Assembly (NCBI GenBank): GCA_963170055.1
Contig: CAUJGJ010000003.1
Location: 890,344-927,843 of the forward strand
Length of the DNA: 37,500 nt
Direction: 5' to 3'
Source: Halisarca cf. caerulea
Lineage: Eukaryota; Porifera; Demospongiae; Chondrillida; Halisarcidae
Positions 1 to 10,459 of the stretch are shown piece by piece. Below the pieces are notes generated by a model that worked only from the letters and a program-made list of their open reading frames with translations, was not told the origin of the DNA and ran no database searches. Numbering within the stretch: the stretch's first letter is position 1; each line of letters opens with the position of its first letter. The position numbers and the translations under genes were made by a program.

Positions 1-63
1 GCTAGGATTTGGTGTACCTCACAAGTACAAGTGTTGATTGAATAAGAGTTCAAGTAGTTGCAT

Positions 64-212
64 ACCAACCTACGTACATGTACCAACCTGTGTACATGTA
101 CCAACCTATGTACATGTACCAACCTGTGTACATGCATGTACCAACCTATGTACATGTACCAATCTGTGTACATGTACCAATCCGTGTATATATTTGCCAA
201 CCTATATGTATT
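64..212. repeat. 18-bp minisatellite (CATGTACCAACCTRTGTA)n
   Basis: About eight copies of an 18-bp unit alternate between CCAACCTATGTA and CCAACCTGTGTA cores joined by CATGTA. Decayed copies lie at the right end. The multiple-of-three period keeps short reading frames open (Pro-Thr-Tyr-Val-His repeats), but nothing else suggests coding. Confidence 0.85.
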
Positions 213-1789
213 TAGATGTATTCTAAAGCTTTTTCACATCTGTAATACCACGGAACTGGAAGAAAAATTGGTTCTTGAACTTTGTCATTTCCATCTAAAC
301 CACACTAATGTCAAGTGACTTTGCTCACGAGGTTGTAATACATTGTACTTTAAAGTCTTCCTATGAACGTTTGCTAACATTCATTGCTTGGACTTTTGAT
401 GTTCTTGTTTATTCGTGGATTGTGCAGTTTGTTACTTTACTCTGAAAAACCTTAAAAGTTTCCAAGGGAGGTACAAATTGAATGAACCACCTTTTCCTGA
501 GCCTCAGAGAGAGCTTTGTAAGTTTCTACACTATATGCACTTTTGAGTAGTTCTATATGACTCATTACCAATAGTGCATGGAGCAGCCATTTCAAGGGTT
601 GAAACCTGCAACTTACAGTGTGTGTGAACACAAATTTGCTCATTTCTTTGTCCTCACTCTTCTAAATTCTGGCTATACCCCTGAACTAGCCCAACACAAA
701 GAAGTACTTGTCTTTCAATCTAGTATCAATCTTTCATTCAGTCCAAAGAAGCTATAGCATAGTCAACAGCTAACAGATGCCTTCATGAAGACCCGATTGG
801 TGTACATTATGCTAGTGAGACATGTCCGCGCTAATTCCAAGATGTGAAAATTTCATTGTCTTTGTTCTGAACTTGTAGAAGCTTTAGAGCATCAAAGGAT
901 GGCTTAACATCTAGGTAGAGGCATAAACTTTTCGAGAATTACCATTTTAAAAGATCTAGTTTATTCGCAGAGAAACTCATATGGTTTACCTAACCCCTAC
1001 TAAATGTGAAACGCTTTGGGCGCAAGATGGTGGAATGATTCTAAGACTATATTTAATCACATAAATTGCCATTATGATAGTGAAACATTTAGTAACTTCT
1101 CCATGCAAGGGCATTGACAATTCCGCTTCAAAGCCAAGATCTGTAGAAACAACCCTCAAACAGCAAAATTCAAGCTGTTGTAACTTGCAACAGGAGCAAA
1201 GGTCCTTTGGCCTCCGCATGGAAAAGCAGTATATTACGAATGGCTCGAAGTTGGCACCTATAAACTGTCTCCAGCTTGTTCCTTCATGTTGCACTCAGCC
1301 GAAAACCAGAATTTCCAAGGACATCCAGATAGGTCACAGGCCAGCATGTGACAGAGTTTAACGTGACGACAGAAAACGTCACTAAACACAGATTCGGTAT
1401 TTGTATATGCCGGAATATCAGCTCGAATCACGGGATAAATGTGTGACTAATAACAGAAAGGAGCTGAAAAAAATATTTTATCACTATGAAAACAGGGAGC
1501 TCTATCATAACAAATCTGGACATGTCTCACATGCGCACCTCTTGTATTTCCTATTTCCAAGGAAAAGACTACCTCCATGTACATGCCCTAATTTGCATAT
1601 CATAACTCACCTGTAATTTCACTTATGCATGGCTCTGAAACTTGATTGTTGGCATCCTTCATATGCCATACAGCCCGAGTACCTGTGTCTTGGCTGCCAA
1701 TGGTAAAATCACCCCAAGTATACCCTCAGCACTTGGCAGTCTGTCATACAGCCCTCAAGTGTAAGCCAGTGCTTACAACTACTTAGCTA
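213..1789. other. No gene or mobile element recognised
   Basis: This stretch has only short overlapping open frames on both strands. They show no family motif and no convincing splice pairs. I see nothing assignable here. Confidence 0.5.
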
Positions 1790-1793
1790 ACCT

Positions 1794-2319
1794 TGTAAAC
1801 TGTATTGCTTATTCCCTCGAAACGTCTATCGTTATCTCAATAGCGCTGAGACAGTTCACGAGAATGAATCTCTTAATTACTCCAAACACTGAAACAACTG
1901 AGAGTACTGAAAGGATGAGTACAGCAAAGTAAAAGCTACTTAAATACTAGATGGTACAGGAAACCACAAGATGATGAAATACAGCAAACTAAAATATAAT
2001 CTTCGATGTGGTTGGTCTCTTAGACAACAGAAGGAAAAGTGAAAGTTGTTACTAAGAGACAGAAAGGTGGTACAACAATAACTGATCCAAATATGGTGTA
2101 ATTACAAAGAACAGTGTGATTAGGAACCATGGATCAAACCAAAAGGAAGTATCATGTTACAGATAGGACATTAAATTACAATGATGCATCTAACCACTAA
2201 ACCACAACCACAAGAATGTACAATCAATGAATAATTAATGAACCTGTACCATACACACAATACTCATGCAAAACATCATGCACTCATACCATGCAATAGT
2301 CAATGGCTATGCCATTACA
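1794..2319 (-). repeat. 3' LTR of the gypsy element
   Basis: 526 bp, TG...CA on both strands. It matches the LTR at 5534-6065 with no substitution that I can see, and lacks only AAACAC near 2290. The minus-strand polypurine tract adjoins it at 2320. Confidence 0.96.
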
Positions 2320-2331
2320 CTGCTCCCCTCT
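2320..2331 (-). promoter_or_regulatory. Polypurine tract
   Basis: On the minus strand this reads AGAGGGGAGCAG and directly abuts the 3' LTR. That is the position and base composition expected of the plus-strand DNA primer site. Confidence 0.85.
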
Positions 2332-2352
2332 TCGAAGAATTCGTCCCGAATT

Positions 2353-4785
2353 TCAATGAGAAATGAGCACTCCGTAGCGATCCGGTGGACGGTGGGCTCG
2401 AGCAGGGTAGCGAGGTGGAGCATCAGCAGAGTCCACAACCTCCAGGTTAGTCCCGAAAGAAACAGGAGAGGTTTCTTCATCCATGACTTGTTCAGGGGAC
2501 ACATCCGGTGTGGACTCGGGAGATTTGGGTGGAGAGGTGCACTTCTTCAACCGGTTGAAATGCACAACATGCCTTCGACTTCGTCTGTTGGGATCCTGTA
2601 TCCGGTAGGTGACGTCAGAGATCTTCTTGATGACTTGGAAGGGTCCAATCCAGGGGTGGTGAAGCTTCTTCTGTCTTCCCTTGGGAATGACAGTTGAATG
2701 TAACCACACAAGAGCTCCAATGTCGTAAGGTTGTCCATGGCACCGTTTGTCGTACACATCCTTCTGTCGGTCAAGCTGGGCTGACATCTTGTCACGTACC
2801 ATAGAGTGTGCTTCAGAAAAGGATTTCTGCATCTCCTGGGCATATTCAGCATGACAAGATGGCTTGGGCTGACTAGTGCCAAGACTGAGGTCTACCGGTA
2901 GGCGAGGTTTCCTTCCAAACATCAAATAAAAAGGGGAATACCCAGTAGTGGTCTGCACACTACTGTTGTACGCCATACAAACAGATCTGATATGCTGCTC
3001 CCACTGGAAAGGGTGATCCTTCGCAGTAGTTGCCAACATATCCAAAAGTGTCCTGTTAAACCGTTCCACAAGACCGTCTCCCTGAGGATGATATGGGGTT
3101 GTCCTCGTCTTGTGGATCCCAAGTAATCGGCAAACTTCTGCAAGAAGTTCTGATTCAAACTGCCGACCCTGATCAGAGTGGAGCTGATCAGGAGGTCCAA
3201 ATCTGAAGAAGAGTTCGTCTGTCAACTTCTTGGCCACAGTCACTGCTTCCTGGTTGGGAATCGGATAGGCCTCCACCCAGCGGGTGAAGTAGTCAGTTGC
3301 AACCAAGATGTAGGAATTCCCTGTGTCACTCTCCAACAGGGGACCAAGAATATCCACAGCTACCATCTGCATTGGGTAGCCAACCTTGACAGACTGCAGA
3401 GGGGCTCTGTTCCGTGGGGCAGGTATCTTCCGAGTCGTACAAGCAGGGCAACACTGGCACCACGTCTTGACATCTGTTGAGTGACCAGGCCAGTAGAAAC
3501 GCTCCTTCACTTTGGCAAGGGTCTTCTCGTAACCAAGATGTCCTCCCATGGTTCCCTGATGTACATCCTCTAGTACCTTATCACGCAAACTTCGCGGGAG
3601 GACTAGCTGATGGTGAGTCATGTCAGATGATGAATCATGGAAAATCCTCCACAACATTGATTGATCAACCACCAGCTGGTCCCACTGAGCAAACAATTGC
3701 TGACACTCACGACTCGTCTGCCGAATGACAGCATCGGTGGGCTTGACCTTGGCCTGTATGGCCCTCAGAACTGGTCCGATGTCAGTGTCTTCACCTTGAC
3801 ACTTGACAACCTCATCCAGGTTCTGTCCAGCTAGGGTGATAGAGTTAATCGGTTGGTCCTTCCGAGGACCAGACAGATCCGAACAAGAAGTGATAACATC
3901 ACGAATGATATCTTGCTTCTCTTGAGAACAACAGGTACCTTTACTTACAGTAACACCAGCCTGGGAAATAGACTCAGGTAAAGCCTCCACAACTCCGACC
4001 TTAGTCGTACTAGAAATGTGGACGGGTTGATTCCCAGGATTACAGAAACGAATGACAATCTGACCATGTCGAGGAGAGACCAGGGCACGAGCAGCAACAA
4101 CACCCTTACTCGTGTGTCCCTTAAACAACCAAGATCCTCCATTTAAATGGGAAGGAACAGACGCCAGAACCTCTAGCTCACTAAAGGCAGGAACACAAGT
4201 GGTGGCTCCGACAAACACTGGAAAACTTGAGCCAACATAGGAGTCCTGCGAAGGAGTAGGAACAAGGGCAAAGGAATGACCTACCAGAGGAAAGTGTACC
4301 ATCTTCCGTCCAAGGTCAAGAGAACACTCATGATCAGAAAGGAAATCCAGGCCAAGAAACATGTCTACACTGAGACCAGTTACAATGACCACAGAAACAT
4401 CTGCACTATAGGAAGAGCAGAAACACAGGCTTACTGTAGTAGTACCAAGAACCTGCAGAGGGGTCCCTGCAGCACTGACAAGAGCAGGTCCCATCCACTT
4501 ATCCAGTTTTCCTTGAGGAAATGTCTTCTTCCAGGCATCTTCAGACATCAGTGTCACAGCTGCGCCAGTGTCCACGAGACAAAGGATTGACACATCACTG
4601 AGAGTTGCAGAAAGATACAGAGAACTTGTGGAGGGAGAACTGCTGGCAATAACAATTGGATCCGGGGCCTTATCAAACCCATCCCGTGTGTGGCCCACCA
4701 CACGAGATGCACTTAGTTTCCCTAGGCCTTGGGAGGGTTGCGACAGCCATCGGCCACATGACCCTGCTGTCCACAACGATGACAT
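2353..4785 (-). CDS. pol: Pol: aspartic protease fused directly to integrase
   Basis: 810 codons are open from the first Met in this frame. Residues about 55-160 are a retropepsin-like protease, active-site Asp-Thr-Gly at 72-74. Residues 285-330 hold the segment that normally precedes RT, followed at once by the tether that normally follows RNase H. No RT palm (YxDD) and no RNase H motif occurs. Integrase follows: zinc-binding H409, H416, C446, C449; catalytic D478, D538, E574 with the classic 35-residue D-E spacing; then a GPY/F-type module (WIGPFQVI) near 690. No chromodomain is seen. The frame overlaps gag by 64 nt and is -1 relative to it, so translation probably needs -1 frameshifting rather than the Met at 4785. 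The clean frame across the missing region suggests deletion without loss of selection, or very recent deletion. Confidence 0.93.
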   Translation of the reverse strand: MSSLWTAGSCGRWLSQPSQGLGKLSASRVVGHTRDGFDKAPDPIVIASSSPSTSSLYLSATLSDVSILCLVDTGAAVTLMSEDAWKKTFPQGKLDKWMGPALVSAAGTPLQVLGTTTVSLCFCSSYSADVSVVIVTGLSVDMFLGLDFLSDHECSLDLGRKMVHFPLVGHSFALVPTPSQDSYVGSSFPVFVGATTCVPAFSELEVLASVPSHLNGGSWLFKGHTSKGVVAARALVSPRHGQIVIRFCNPGNQPVHISSTTKVGVVEALPESISQAGVTVSKGTCCSQEKQDIIRDVITSCSDLSGPRKDQPINSITLAGQNLDEVVKCQGEDTDIGPVLRAIQAKVKPTDAVIRQTSRECQQLFAQWDQLVVDQSMLWRIFHDSSSDMTHHQLVLPRSLRDKVLEDVHQGTMGGHLGYEKTLAKVKERFYWPGHSTDVKTWCQCCPACTTRKIPAPRNRAPLQSVKVGYPMQMVAVDILGPLLESDTGNSYILVATDYFTRWVEAYPIPNQEAVTVAKKLTDELFFRFGPPDQLHSDQGRQFESELLAEVCRLLGIHKTRTTPYHPQGDGLVERFNRTLLDMLATTAKDHPFQWEQHIRSVCMAYNSSVQTTTGYSPFYLMFGRKPRLPVDLSLGTSQPKPSCHAEYAQEMQKSFSEAHSMVRDKMSAQLDRQKDVYDKRCHGQPYDIGALVWLHSTVIPKGRQKKLHHPWIGPFQVIKKISDVTYRIQDPNRRSRRHVVHFNRLKKCTSPPKSPESTPDVSPEQVMDEETSPVSFGTNLEVVDSADAPPRYPARAHRPPDRYGVLISH

Positions 4786-5510
4786 TGAATGGGGAACGGC
4801 TTCTCCTTCGGTCCAGGGGGTGGCTTCCTCTGGGAGTCTTGAGACGAAGATCCTGAGTGGCGAGGTGGTTGCTCCGTTGCAATTGGTTTAGCAGAGAGAG
4901 ACGCCATTCTGCTCTCCAACTGCTCTAGTCTCTCCAGAACGAGGGCGAGGCCATCAGGCTCAGAAGTAGTCTGTACAGGAGCAACACGTACTGGCTGAGG
5001 ATTGGAGGCAAGGTAGGACTCCTTCTCGAGTGTGCTGCGGACAGCATCAGCAAGGGTGGCAGGTCTGCCTTGCTTGACAGCAAAAGCCACTTGCGGATTG
5101 TCCAGCAAGTCAAGGTATCGTTGTAGGGCAAGACACTCACGGGCTGCTTCTGCTAGATCTGGCCAGGCCTTGTCCGCAAGCAACTTCAGATTAGTGGCCA
5201 GCTCATGCCAGGTCTCACTTTTCTTCTGTCTCCTAGTTTGGAATTCGGCCACATACAAATGTTGCTTACTCTCTGGCTCATATCTGGTACGGAGGGCAGC
5301 TACAGCATGTTCGTATGTGTCCTTCTGGTCAGCTGGGAGACTGTTGAAGGTCTTCTTTGCAGTACCAGTAAGGCGTACCTTCAACCAAAGGAGCTGCTTG
5401 TCTTCATCCCACTCATTGACTGCAGCGACACTCGCAAAGTGATCAATCCAGTCATCCCAACTGCCAGTGCCATTGAAGGGATCAGGTAGCACAAGAGGTC
5501 TTGAGGCCAT
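4722..5510 (-). CDS. gag: Gag with CCHC zinc knuckle
   Basis: 262 codons, ATG at 5510, 5 bp downstream of the primer-binding site. The N-terminal half is a Ty3/gypsy-type capsid region (FNGTGSWDDWIDHF near residue 13, then a helical segment with SKQHLYVAEFQTRR). A low-complexity Ser/Pro/Gln region follows, then one CCHC knuckle, CHRCGQQGHVADGC, near the C-terminus. Role: particle assembly and RNA packaging. The gag stop TAG overlaps the heptamer GGGAAAC in the gag frame. That is a classic -1 slippery motif, but its place across the stop makes its use uncertain. Confidence 0.93.
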   Translation of the reverse strand: MASRPLVLPDPFNGTGSWDDWIDHFASVAAVNEWDEDKQLLWLKVRLTGTAKKTFNSLPADQKDTYEHAVAALRTRYEPESKQHLYVAEFQTRRQKKSETWHELATNLKLLADKAWPDLAEAARECLALQRYLDLLDNPQVAFAVKQGRPATLADAVRSTLEKESYLASNPQPVRVAPVQTTSEPDGLALVLERLEQLESRMASLSAKPIATEQPPRHSGSSSQDSQRKPPPGPKEKPFPIQCHRCGQQGHVADGCRNPPKA

Positions 5511-5514
5511 GGTG

Positions 5515-5532
5515 ATCCTGCCGACTACGCCA
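5515..5532 (-). promoter_or_regulatory. Primer-binding site for tRNA-Ser
   Basis: The plus strand reads ATCCTGCCGACTACGCCA, one base from the 5' LTR. It equals the 3' end of a typical animal tRNA-Ser (T-arm, acceptor, CCA) as I recall it. The minus-strand RNA would therefore pair with tRNA-Ser over 18 nt. Confidence 0.85.
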
Positions 5533-5533
5533 A

Positions 5534-6065
5534 TGTAAACTGTATTGCTTATTCCCTCGAAACGTCTATCGTTATCTCAATAGCGCTGAGACAGTTCACG
5601 AGAATGAATCTCTTAATTACTCCAAACACTGAAACAACTGAGAGTACTGAAAGGATGAGTACAGCAAAGTAAAAGCTACTTAAATACTAGATGGTACAGG
5701 AAACCACAAGATGATGAAATACAGCAAACTAAAATATAATCTTCGATGTGGTTGGTCTCTTAGACAACAGAAGGAAAAGTGAAAGTTGTTACTAAGAGAC
5801 AGAAAGGTGGTACAACAATAACTGATCCAAATATGGTGTAATTACAAAGAACAGTGTGATTAGGAACCATGGATCAAACCAAAAGGAAGTATCATGTTAC
5901 AGATAGGACATTAAATTACAATGATGCATCTAACCACTAAACCACAACCACAAGAATGTACAATCAATGAATAATTAATGAACCTGTACCATACACACAA
6001 TACTCATGCAAAACATCATGCACTCATACCAAACACATGCAATAGTCAATGGCTATGCCATTACA
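5534..6065 (-). repeat. 5' LTR of the gypsy element
   Basis: 532 bp, TG...CA. Apart from an AAACAC hexamer near 6031 it looks identical to the LTR at 1794-2319. Confidence 0.96.
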
Positions 6066-6078
6066 ACCTGTACAGGGA

Positions 6079-6472
6079 CAGTGGCACCAGTGCTGGTTTA
6101 TGCTGAACCACTTTTTAGCTTATTTTTGTCCTTTTTAAATTTAGTCTAAATCTTCAGAGAAATTGCACTTTAACTTTGTAATAGTACTCACTGTACACCC
6201 TAGATGTCCTATGGACATACGCATTGATGTATTCATTCTGCCATTTTTACCACGTGTTGTGTGACAGTGCCTGTGTGACAGTGTGGCTGGTCCGGTATGG
6301 TCTGAACCACTTTTTAGCTTACTTGTGCCCCTTTTAAATTTGTCTAAATCTTCAGAGAAATTTGCACCTTAACTTTGTAATAGTACTCACTGTACACCCT
6401 AGACGTCCTATTGACATACGCATTGACGTATTGATTCCACCATTTTTACCACATGTTGTGTGACAGTGCCTG
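6079..6472. repeat. Two tandem copies of a ~199-bp unit
   Basis: GAACCACTTTTTAGCTTA recurs 199 bp apart (6105 and 6304), as do the AATAGTACTCACTGTACACC segment and the ending GTTGTGTGACAGTGCCTG. The copies differ by scattered substitutions and small indels. No coding potential is seen. The gypsy element inserted at the edge of copy 1. Confidence 0.85.
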
Positions 6473-6834
6473 AAAATGTCCATTCATAGAGATTTTAATA
6501 GGCTAGTTAGGATGCCACGGTATGGGAACAACTTTAATGTGCAAGAAGGACTCTCAGAATAGTCATAAGACAGGGTTGCAAGATTCTCTCTATAGCCAGG
6601 ATAGTACTACTAATTTTCCATAAGTGAGAATTTAGAAAATCGAACCTTGTTCTCCCAGGTCGTGGCTTCCTTAAGCAGGGCATACACTAGGCAACATTTA
6701 GGCAACATTTCACAGCAACATGTTGTTGACCAAATATTGCTGGCAACATTGTACTAGCAACATTTAGCATACACTTGACAACATTATTTGGCAACATAGG
6801 GGGAGAAATCGCTTAAAGCAGAAAATGGCTGCCA

Positions 6835-6891
6835 GGAGAAGAGTTATTACTGCCTTGACTATAGCTACTCTGATGAAATAGTGGAACAAAA
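6835..6891 (+). pseudogene. Harbinger transposase N-terminal remnant
   Basis: 19 codons from ATG to TAG give MAARRRVITALTIATLMK. The short basic plus hydrophobic start resembles that of the intact Harbinger transposase in this window ([16 protein letters not shown]). It lies about 160 bp inside the left terminal repeat, where the transposase gene should start. Identification rests on this short similarity and position. Confidence 0.4.
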
Positions 6892-7267
6892 TTGAAAGAA
6901 ATCACAAATTGTGTGTGAAGGTCCTGGATGTCTAGCCAATCTACACAAAGTGCATAGCAATATAGCTGTTAGGTTAGCTTATTTTGACTGGGGAAGCCTT
7001 TAGCCAGTGGCTACTATCCTAGGCACCCAGTAAACAAGATACAAACAGGAAGAAAACAAAAAGAAAACGAAAATAGAGAGTTCGAGGAAATAAGGAATAG
7101 AATAGGAAAAATTAAAATGGAAATGAAATGAAGAATCTCAATAAATCGACATGCAAATACAGAGGACGATTTGAATTAAAGAATGTACAAGAAAGGAATA
7201 ACATGCAGGATACTAAAATAGAATTGTAGTTAACCATGCACTTGGGTATCTTCAATGATCGAACGGA

Positions 7268-7969
7268 CTAGATGGGAGAAGGATGTGAAGGATGCAGTGT
7301 TCTGTACAGAGGGGGCAGTGTGCGCCACAAAGAAATTCCACGAAAACTGAAAGATTGCTGGCCAAAGGAGCTTTTCACTGGGGGTAGGTTAGGAACATTG
7401 CCAAAGCGAGTAGAGTAGGTGTGGGATGGAGCTTGGAAGAGAGAGGAGAGATAGGGAGGAGCAAGAGAGTTGAAGCATCTGTACACCATTTGAGCCTGGT
7501 GGAGTTTCCTACGAGCATCTAGAGAGGAGAGACCTAATTCATTTCATAAAGCAGAAGAAGAGTAGAGACGAGGGCGATGAAGACAGATCCTACAAGCATA
7601 GTTGAAAAGAGTCTGGAGCCTACTGGAGTCCCTTTTGGTGCAGCCAATCCAAACCACATCACAATAATCGACCAGGGGTAGGACGTAAGATTTGAGGTAA
7701 AGAACAAGCAGAGAGCGAGGGAGAAACCAAGAAAGACGCCTGAGAAGACCAACACTACGAGAAACTTTGCCAACAAGATGGTCAATGTAGTTGTTCCATG
7801 TCAATGTGTCATTAATTACGACACCTAAAAACTTAAAAGTTGAAACCTGTTCAATCACATCATTGGAGAGACGGATGTCAAGGAGAGATGGGGTCACTTT
7901 TGCCTTTGGGGAGTGAATCAGCATACATTTGGTTTTCTTGCTGTTCAGCTTGAGGCCATTGGAGATCAT
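7268..7969 (-). pseudogene. LINE RT C-terminal part
   Basis: This covers the end of the RT palm and the thumb/C-terminal segment. ISNGLKLNSKKTKCMLIHS and FKFLGVVINDTLTW are hallmark post-catalytic motifs, followed by VDYCDVVWIG and, after a stop near 7543, a tail ending SFRGISLWRTLPP. The catalytic FADD lies upstream at about 8050-8075 in the same frame as this part, but not the frame of the RT segment before it. Confidence 0.8.
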
Positions 7970-8051
7970 CCAGGTGTTTGCGAGATCAAGGGAGGTCTGT
8001 AGAGAGTCACTGAGGAGTTTGGGATCTTTACCCGAGATGAAGATAGTGGTA

Positions 8052-8800
8052 TCATCTGCAAAGAGAACGGTGGAGTCTTGTGCATGGGAGAAGTGTAGGA
8101 AGATCGTTTATGAAGACAGAGAAAAGAGTGGGACCAAGAACAGAACCTTGCGGGACACCAGAGGAAGGGAAGCCAGGAGAGGAGTTTGCACCAGAGACAG
8201 ATGTAACTTGTGAACGATCAGAAAGGTAAGACTGAAACCAAGAGAGGGCGGGAGAATCCAGACCAAGGTGGGAAAGTTTGGATAGGAGAAGAGAAGGATT
8301 AACAGTGTCAAAGGCTTTGGAGACATCAAGAAAGAGGACCGCAATGTATTCCTTATTGTCTAGGGCTTTGTACCACCTGTCTGTACAGGAGAGGAGAAGA
8401 GTTTGGGTAGAGTGAGTAGTGTGAAAACCAGATTGATGGGAATACAGAAGAGAGTTAGATTCAAAATGGTTGGAAAGTTGGATCTTAACATGCTTTTCAA
8501 GAACTTTGCTGCAGGCCGGGAGAATAGAAATGGGGCGGTAGTTTGAGAGGCAGGCACGATCACCTCCTTTGTGGAGAGGTCGGATGGAGCTACATTTCCA
8601 TGACTGAGGGAATGTGCAAGTGGAAATTGAAGCATTAAGGATGGAGCAGATAGGGTAGCAGATGATGGAACAGGAAGCTTTGAGTGAATGGGAAGGAATG
8701 TTGTCAATGCCGATGGCAGAGCTGGTCTTCATGGAAGCTAGGGCTTGTTCACACCACTCGGGAGTTGTAGAAGCAAGGTCAGGGTTGAAGTGGGAGAGTA
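8052..8800 (-). pseudogene. LINE reverse transcriptase core, frameshifted
   Basis: The segment covers fingers and palm: SSAIGIDNIPSHSLKAS, LSNYRPISILPACSKVLEK, FLDVSKAFDTVNPSLL (first catalytic Asp) and SGVPQGSVLGPTLFSVF. It then runs out of frame near 8090, just before the FADD box. The preceding linker at 8738-8920 (LNNHFVSIS) is in another frame, so a second shift lies near 8780-8800. No functional RT can be read from this copy. Confidence 0.85.
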
Positions 8801-9166
8801 GGAACAGGACTGGGAGCGAAGAGAGGATGAGGATGAGCTGATAGAGACAAAGTGGTTGTTAAGGGTGGTTGCAATTGTGGAGGGGTCCGGACCAAGAGAG
8901 TTCCAAGATTCAGAAGGCATGGAAAGAGAGGGTAGACTTTTCAGGGTGTTCCAGTAGGTTTTGGAGAGGCATCGTTGACAATGAGCAATTTGAAATGGTC
9001 AATTTTCGCCTTACGTTGAAGTGATACTACTAGGTTTCTTTGCTTCTTATACTCTTGCCAAGCTGAGGGGGATCGAGATGACAGAAAAGACCTTTGGAGC
9101 TTGTTCCTCTTGTCCATTTCCTGCCGAATCGGTTTGGAGATCCATGGAGCGCATTTCTTCTTTACT

Positions 9167-10384
9167 CTAGCTGACTGTTTTCACTGGAGCATGCGTGTCG
9201 AGGACATCAGCAAAGAGTGCATTAAACAGAAACACCTTGTCATCAACATCGTCGAAGAGATCCAACAGAAACCAAGGGACAGAGACCAGGTCGTCGTTGA
9301 AAGAAGAGGTTGAGAAATTTTTGAAGGAACGTTTAGTTATAGTTTTGTGCAAGGTTTTAGGGGTGGACCAATCAACAGAAAGAACAATAGGCAAGTGGTC
9401 AGAGATTGAGATATTAAGAACAGCAGAGTGAGAAATAGGGACATCAGAAGAAGCAAGAAAGTGGTCAATGACAGAGCAACGAGAATCAGAGATACGAGTA
9501 GGGTCAGTAATGGGACATGAAAGAGAGTGTGAAGAGATGAAGTTAAGAAGTGATTTAGAATGTGGGTGATTGAGGTCGGAAGTGTCTACATTCAGGTCTC
9601 CACAGACAATAACATGCTTATGAGAAATCAACATGGACTCGATGTTAGAACAAAGATTATGGATTGAACTAGCTGGTAGACCAGGAGGACGGTAGAAGCA
9701 GCCAAAGGCAAAGCTAGTCAAAGAAGATTTGAACGAACTGATGGAGAGCCACAAGAATTCGACATCACTGCAAGCACCAGAAACAGAAGAGGATGAAAGA
9801 AAAGAACCAGACAGATAGTCAGCAACATAGACAGCAACACCACCACCAGAGCGAGAGCGATCGCAGCGATACAAATGGTAATCGGACAGAGACACTTCAC
9901 AATCAGGCACAGAGGAATCCAGCCACGACTCAGTAACAGCAAATATGTCAGCTTTTTGCGAATGAACAAACGACTGGACTTCATCAAAGTGGCAAGGGAG
10001 ACTTCGAACGTTCAGATGGAGGATCTTGAGGTTCTTCTTGAGTGCCGATGTCAGCTTCTTCTTCTTTTGATACGTAGAGTGAGGCGCACTTGGACCAGGG
10101 TTATTCTTGATATCACCAGAACAAAGTAGACGCTTGTTACGATGACGATGGTTGTTCTGAAGGATGGAAAACAGCCAAGACGTCTTCTTTAGCGAGTACC
10201 AAAGGTGCGAAAACGCGACTTCGTGCGGATATCGAGGCAGCACAAACGGAGAGAACTTAACAGAATTAACTAAAGGTAGATATAGGCCAAAACGAGAGTC
10301 GTCGTCAGGAAAAACAATGGGCAAGAAGAGGGAAAGAAGGACAGCAACCAAGAGATTGAATAGCGCAATTACGCGAGCCACCAT
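9167..10384 (-). pseudogene. LINE leader, 2A-like motif and AP endonuclease
   Basis: 406 codons from ATG at 10384. Residues 1-27 are a signal-like hydrophobic leader. GDIKNNPGP follows (10091-10117), a 2A-like motif with Lys replacing the usual Glu. The endonuclease spans roughly residues 115-370: LHLNVRSL, VTESWLD, CGDLNVD and SDHLPI give the Asn, Glu, Asp and His catalytic set of AP endonucleases. The frame ends at a TAG just after HAPVKTVS, where related proteins continue to the RT domain. The endonuclease half itself is unbroken. Confidence 0.85.
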
Positions 10385-10459
10385 TTTTTCCAACGTGAAT
10401 CACGTCTGTTGTGAGAGCTACACATGAATGATACATGTGCATTCCACAAGTTTTGATAA

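Larger units (their letters stand above)
1794..6065 (-). mobile_element. Ty3/gypsy LTR retrotransposon lacking RT and RNase H
   Basis: The 4272-bp element lies on the minus strand. It has two LTRs, a primer-binding site matching tRNA-Ser, a gag frame, a protease-integrase frame and a polypurine tract. The direct repeat ACCT (1790-1793 and 6066-6069) flanks it as a 4-bp target-site duplication, and each LTR reads TG...CA. By eye the LTRs differ only by a 6-bp indel, so insertion was recent. The usual order for the group is gag, protease, RT, RNase H, integrase; here protease runs in frame into the pre-integrase tether and integrase, with no RT or RNase H. Gag and pol nevertheless stay open. 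It must be non-autonomous and copied by an enzyme from a full-length relative. Confidence 0.96.
6990..10450 (-). mobile_element. CR1/L2-like non-LTR retrotransposon (LINE), decayed
   Basis: In minus-strand order it has a leader with a 2A-like motif, an AP-type endonuclease, a reverse transcriptase and a C-terminal segment. Motifs include AFDTVNPSLLLSKL, GVPQGSVLGPTLFSVFINDL and FADD, typical of the CR1/L2/Jockey group. The reading frame is broken by at least one stop (after the endonuclease, 9164-9166) and several frameshifts, one separating RT motif B from FADD near 8090. The 3' UTR runs to about 6990. Ends are approximate; no target-site duplication could be fixed. It sits inside a Harbinger remnant, so it inserted later. 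Confidence 0.85.

Noticed and set aside
986..1361. Opposed 95-102 codon frames
   Set aside because: No motif, no splice context, overlapping on opposite strands; chance frames are likely.
5515..5532. Part of a tRNA-Ser gene
   Set aside because: Only the 3' 18 nt is present, placed exactly one base from an LTR, so it is the primer-binding site.
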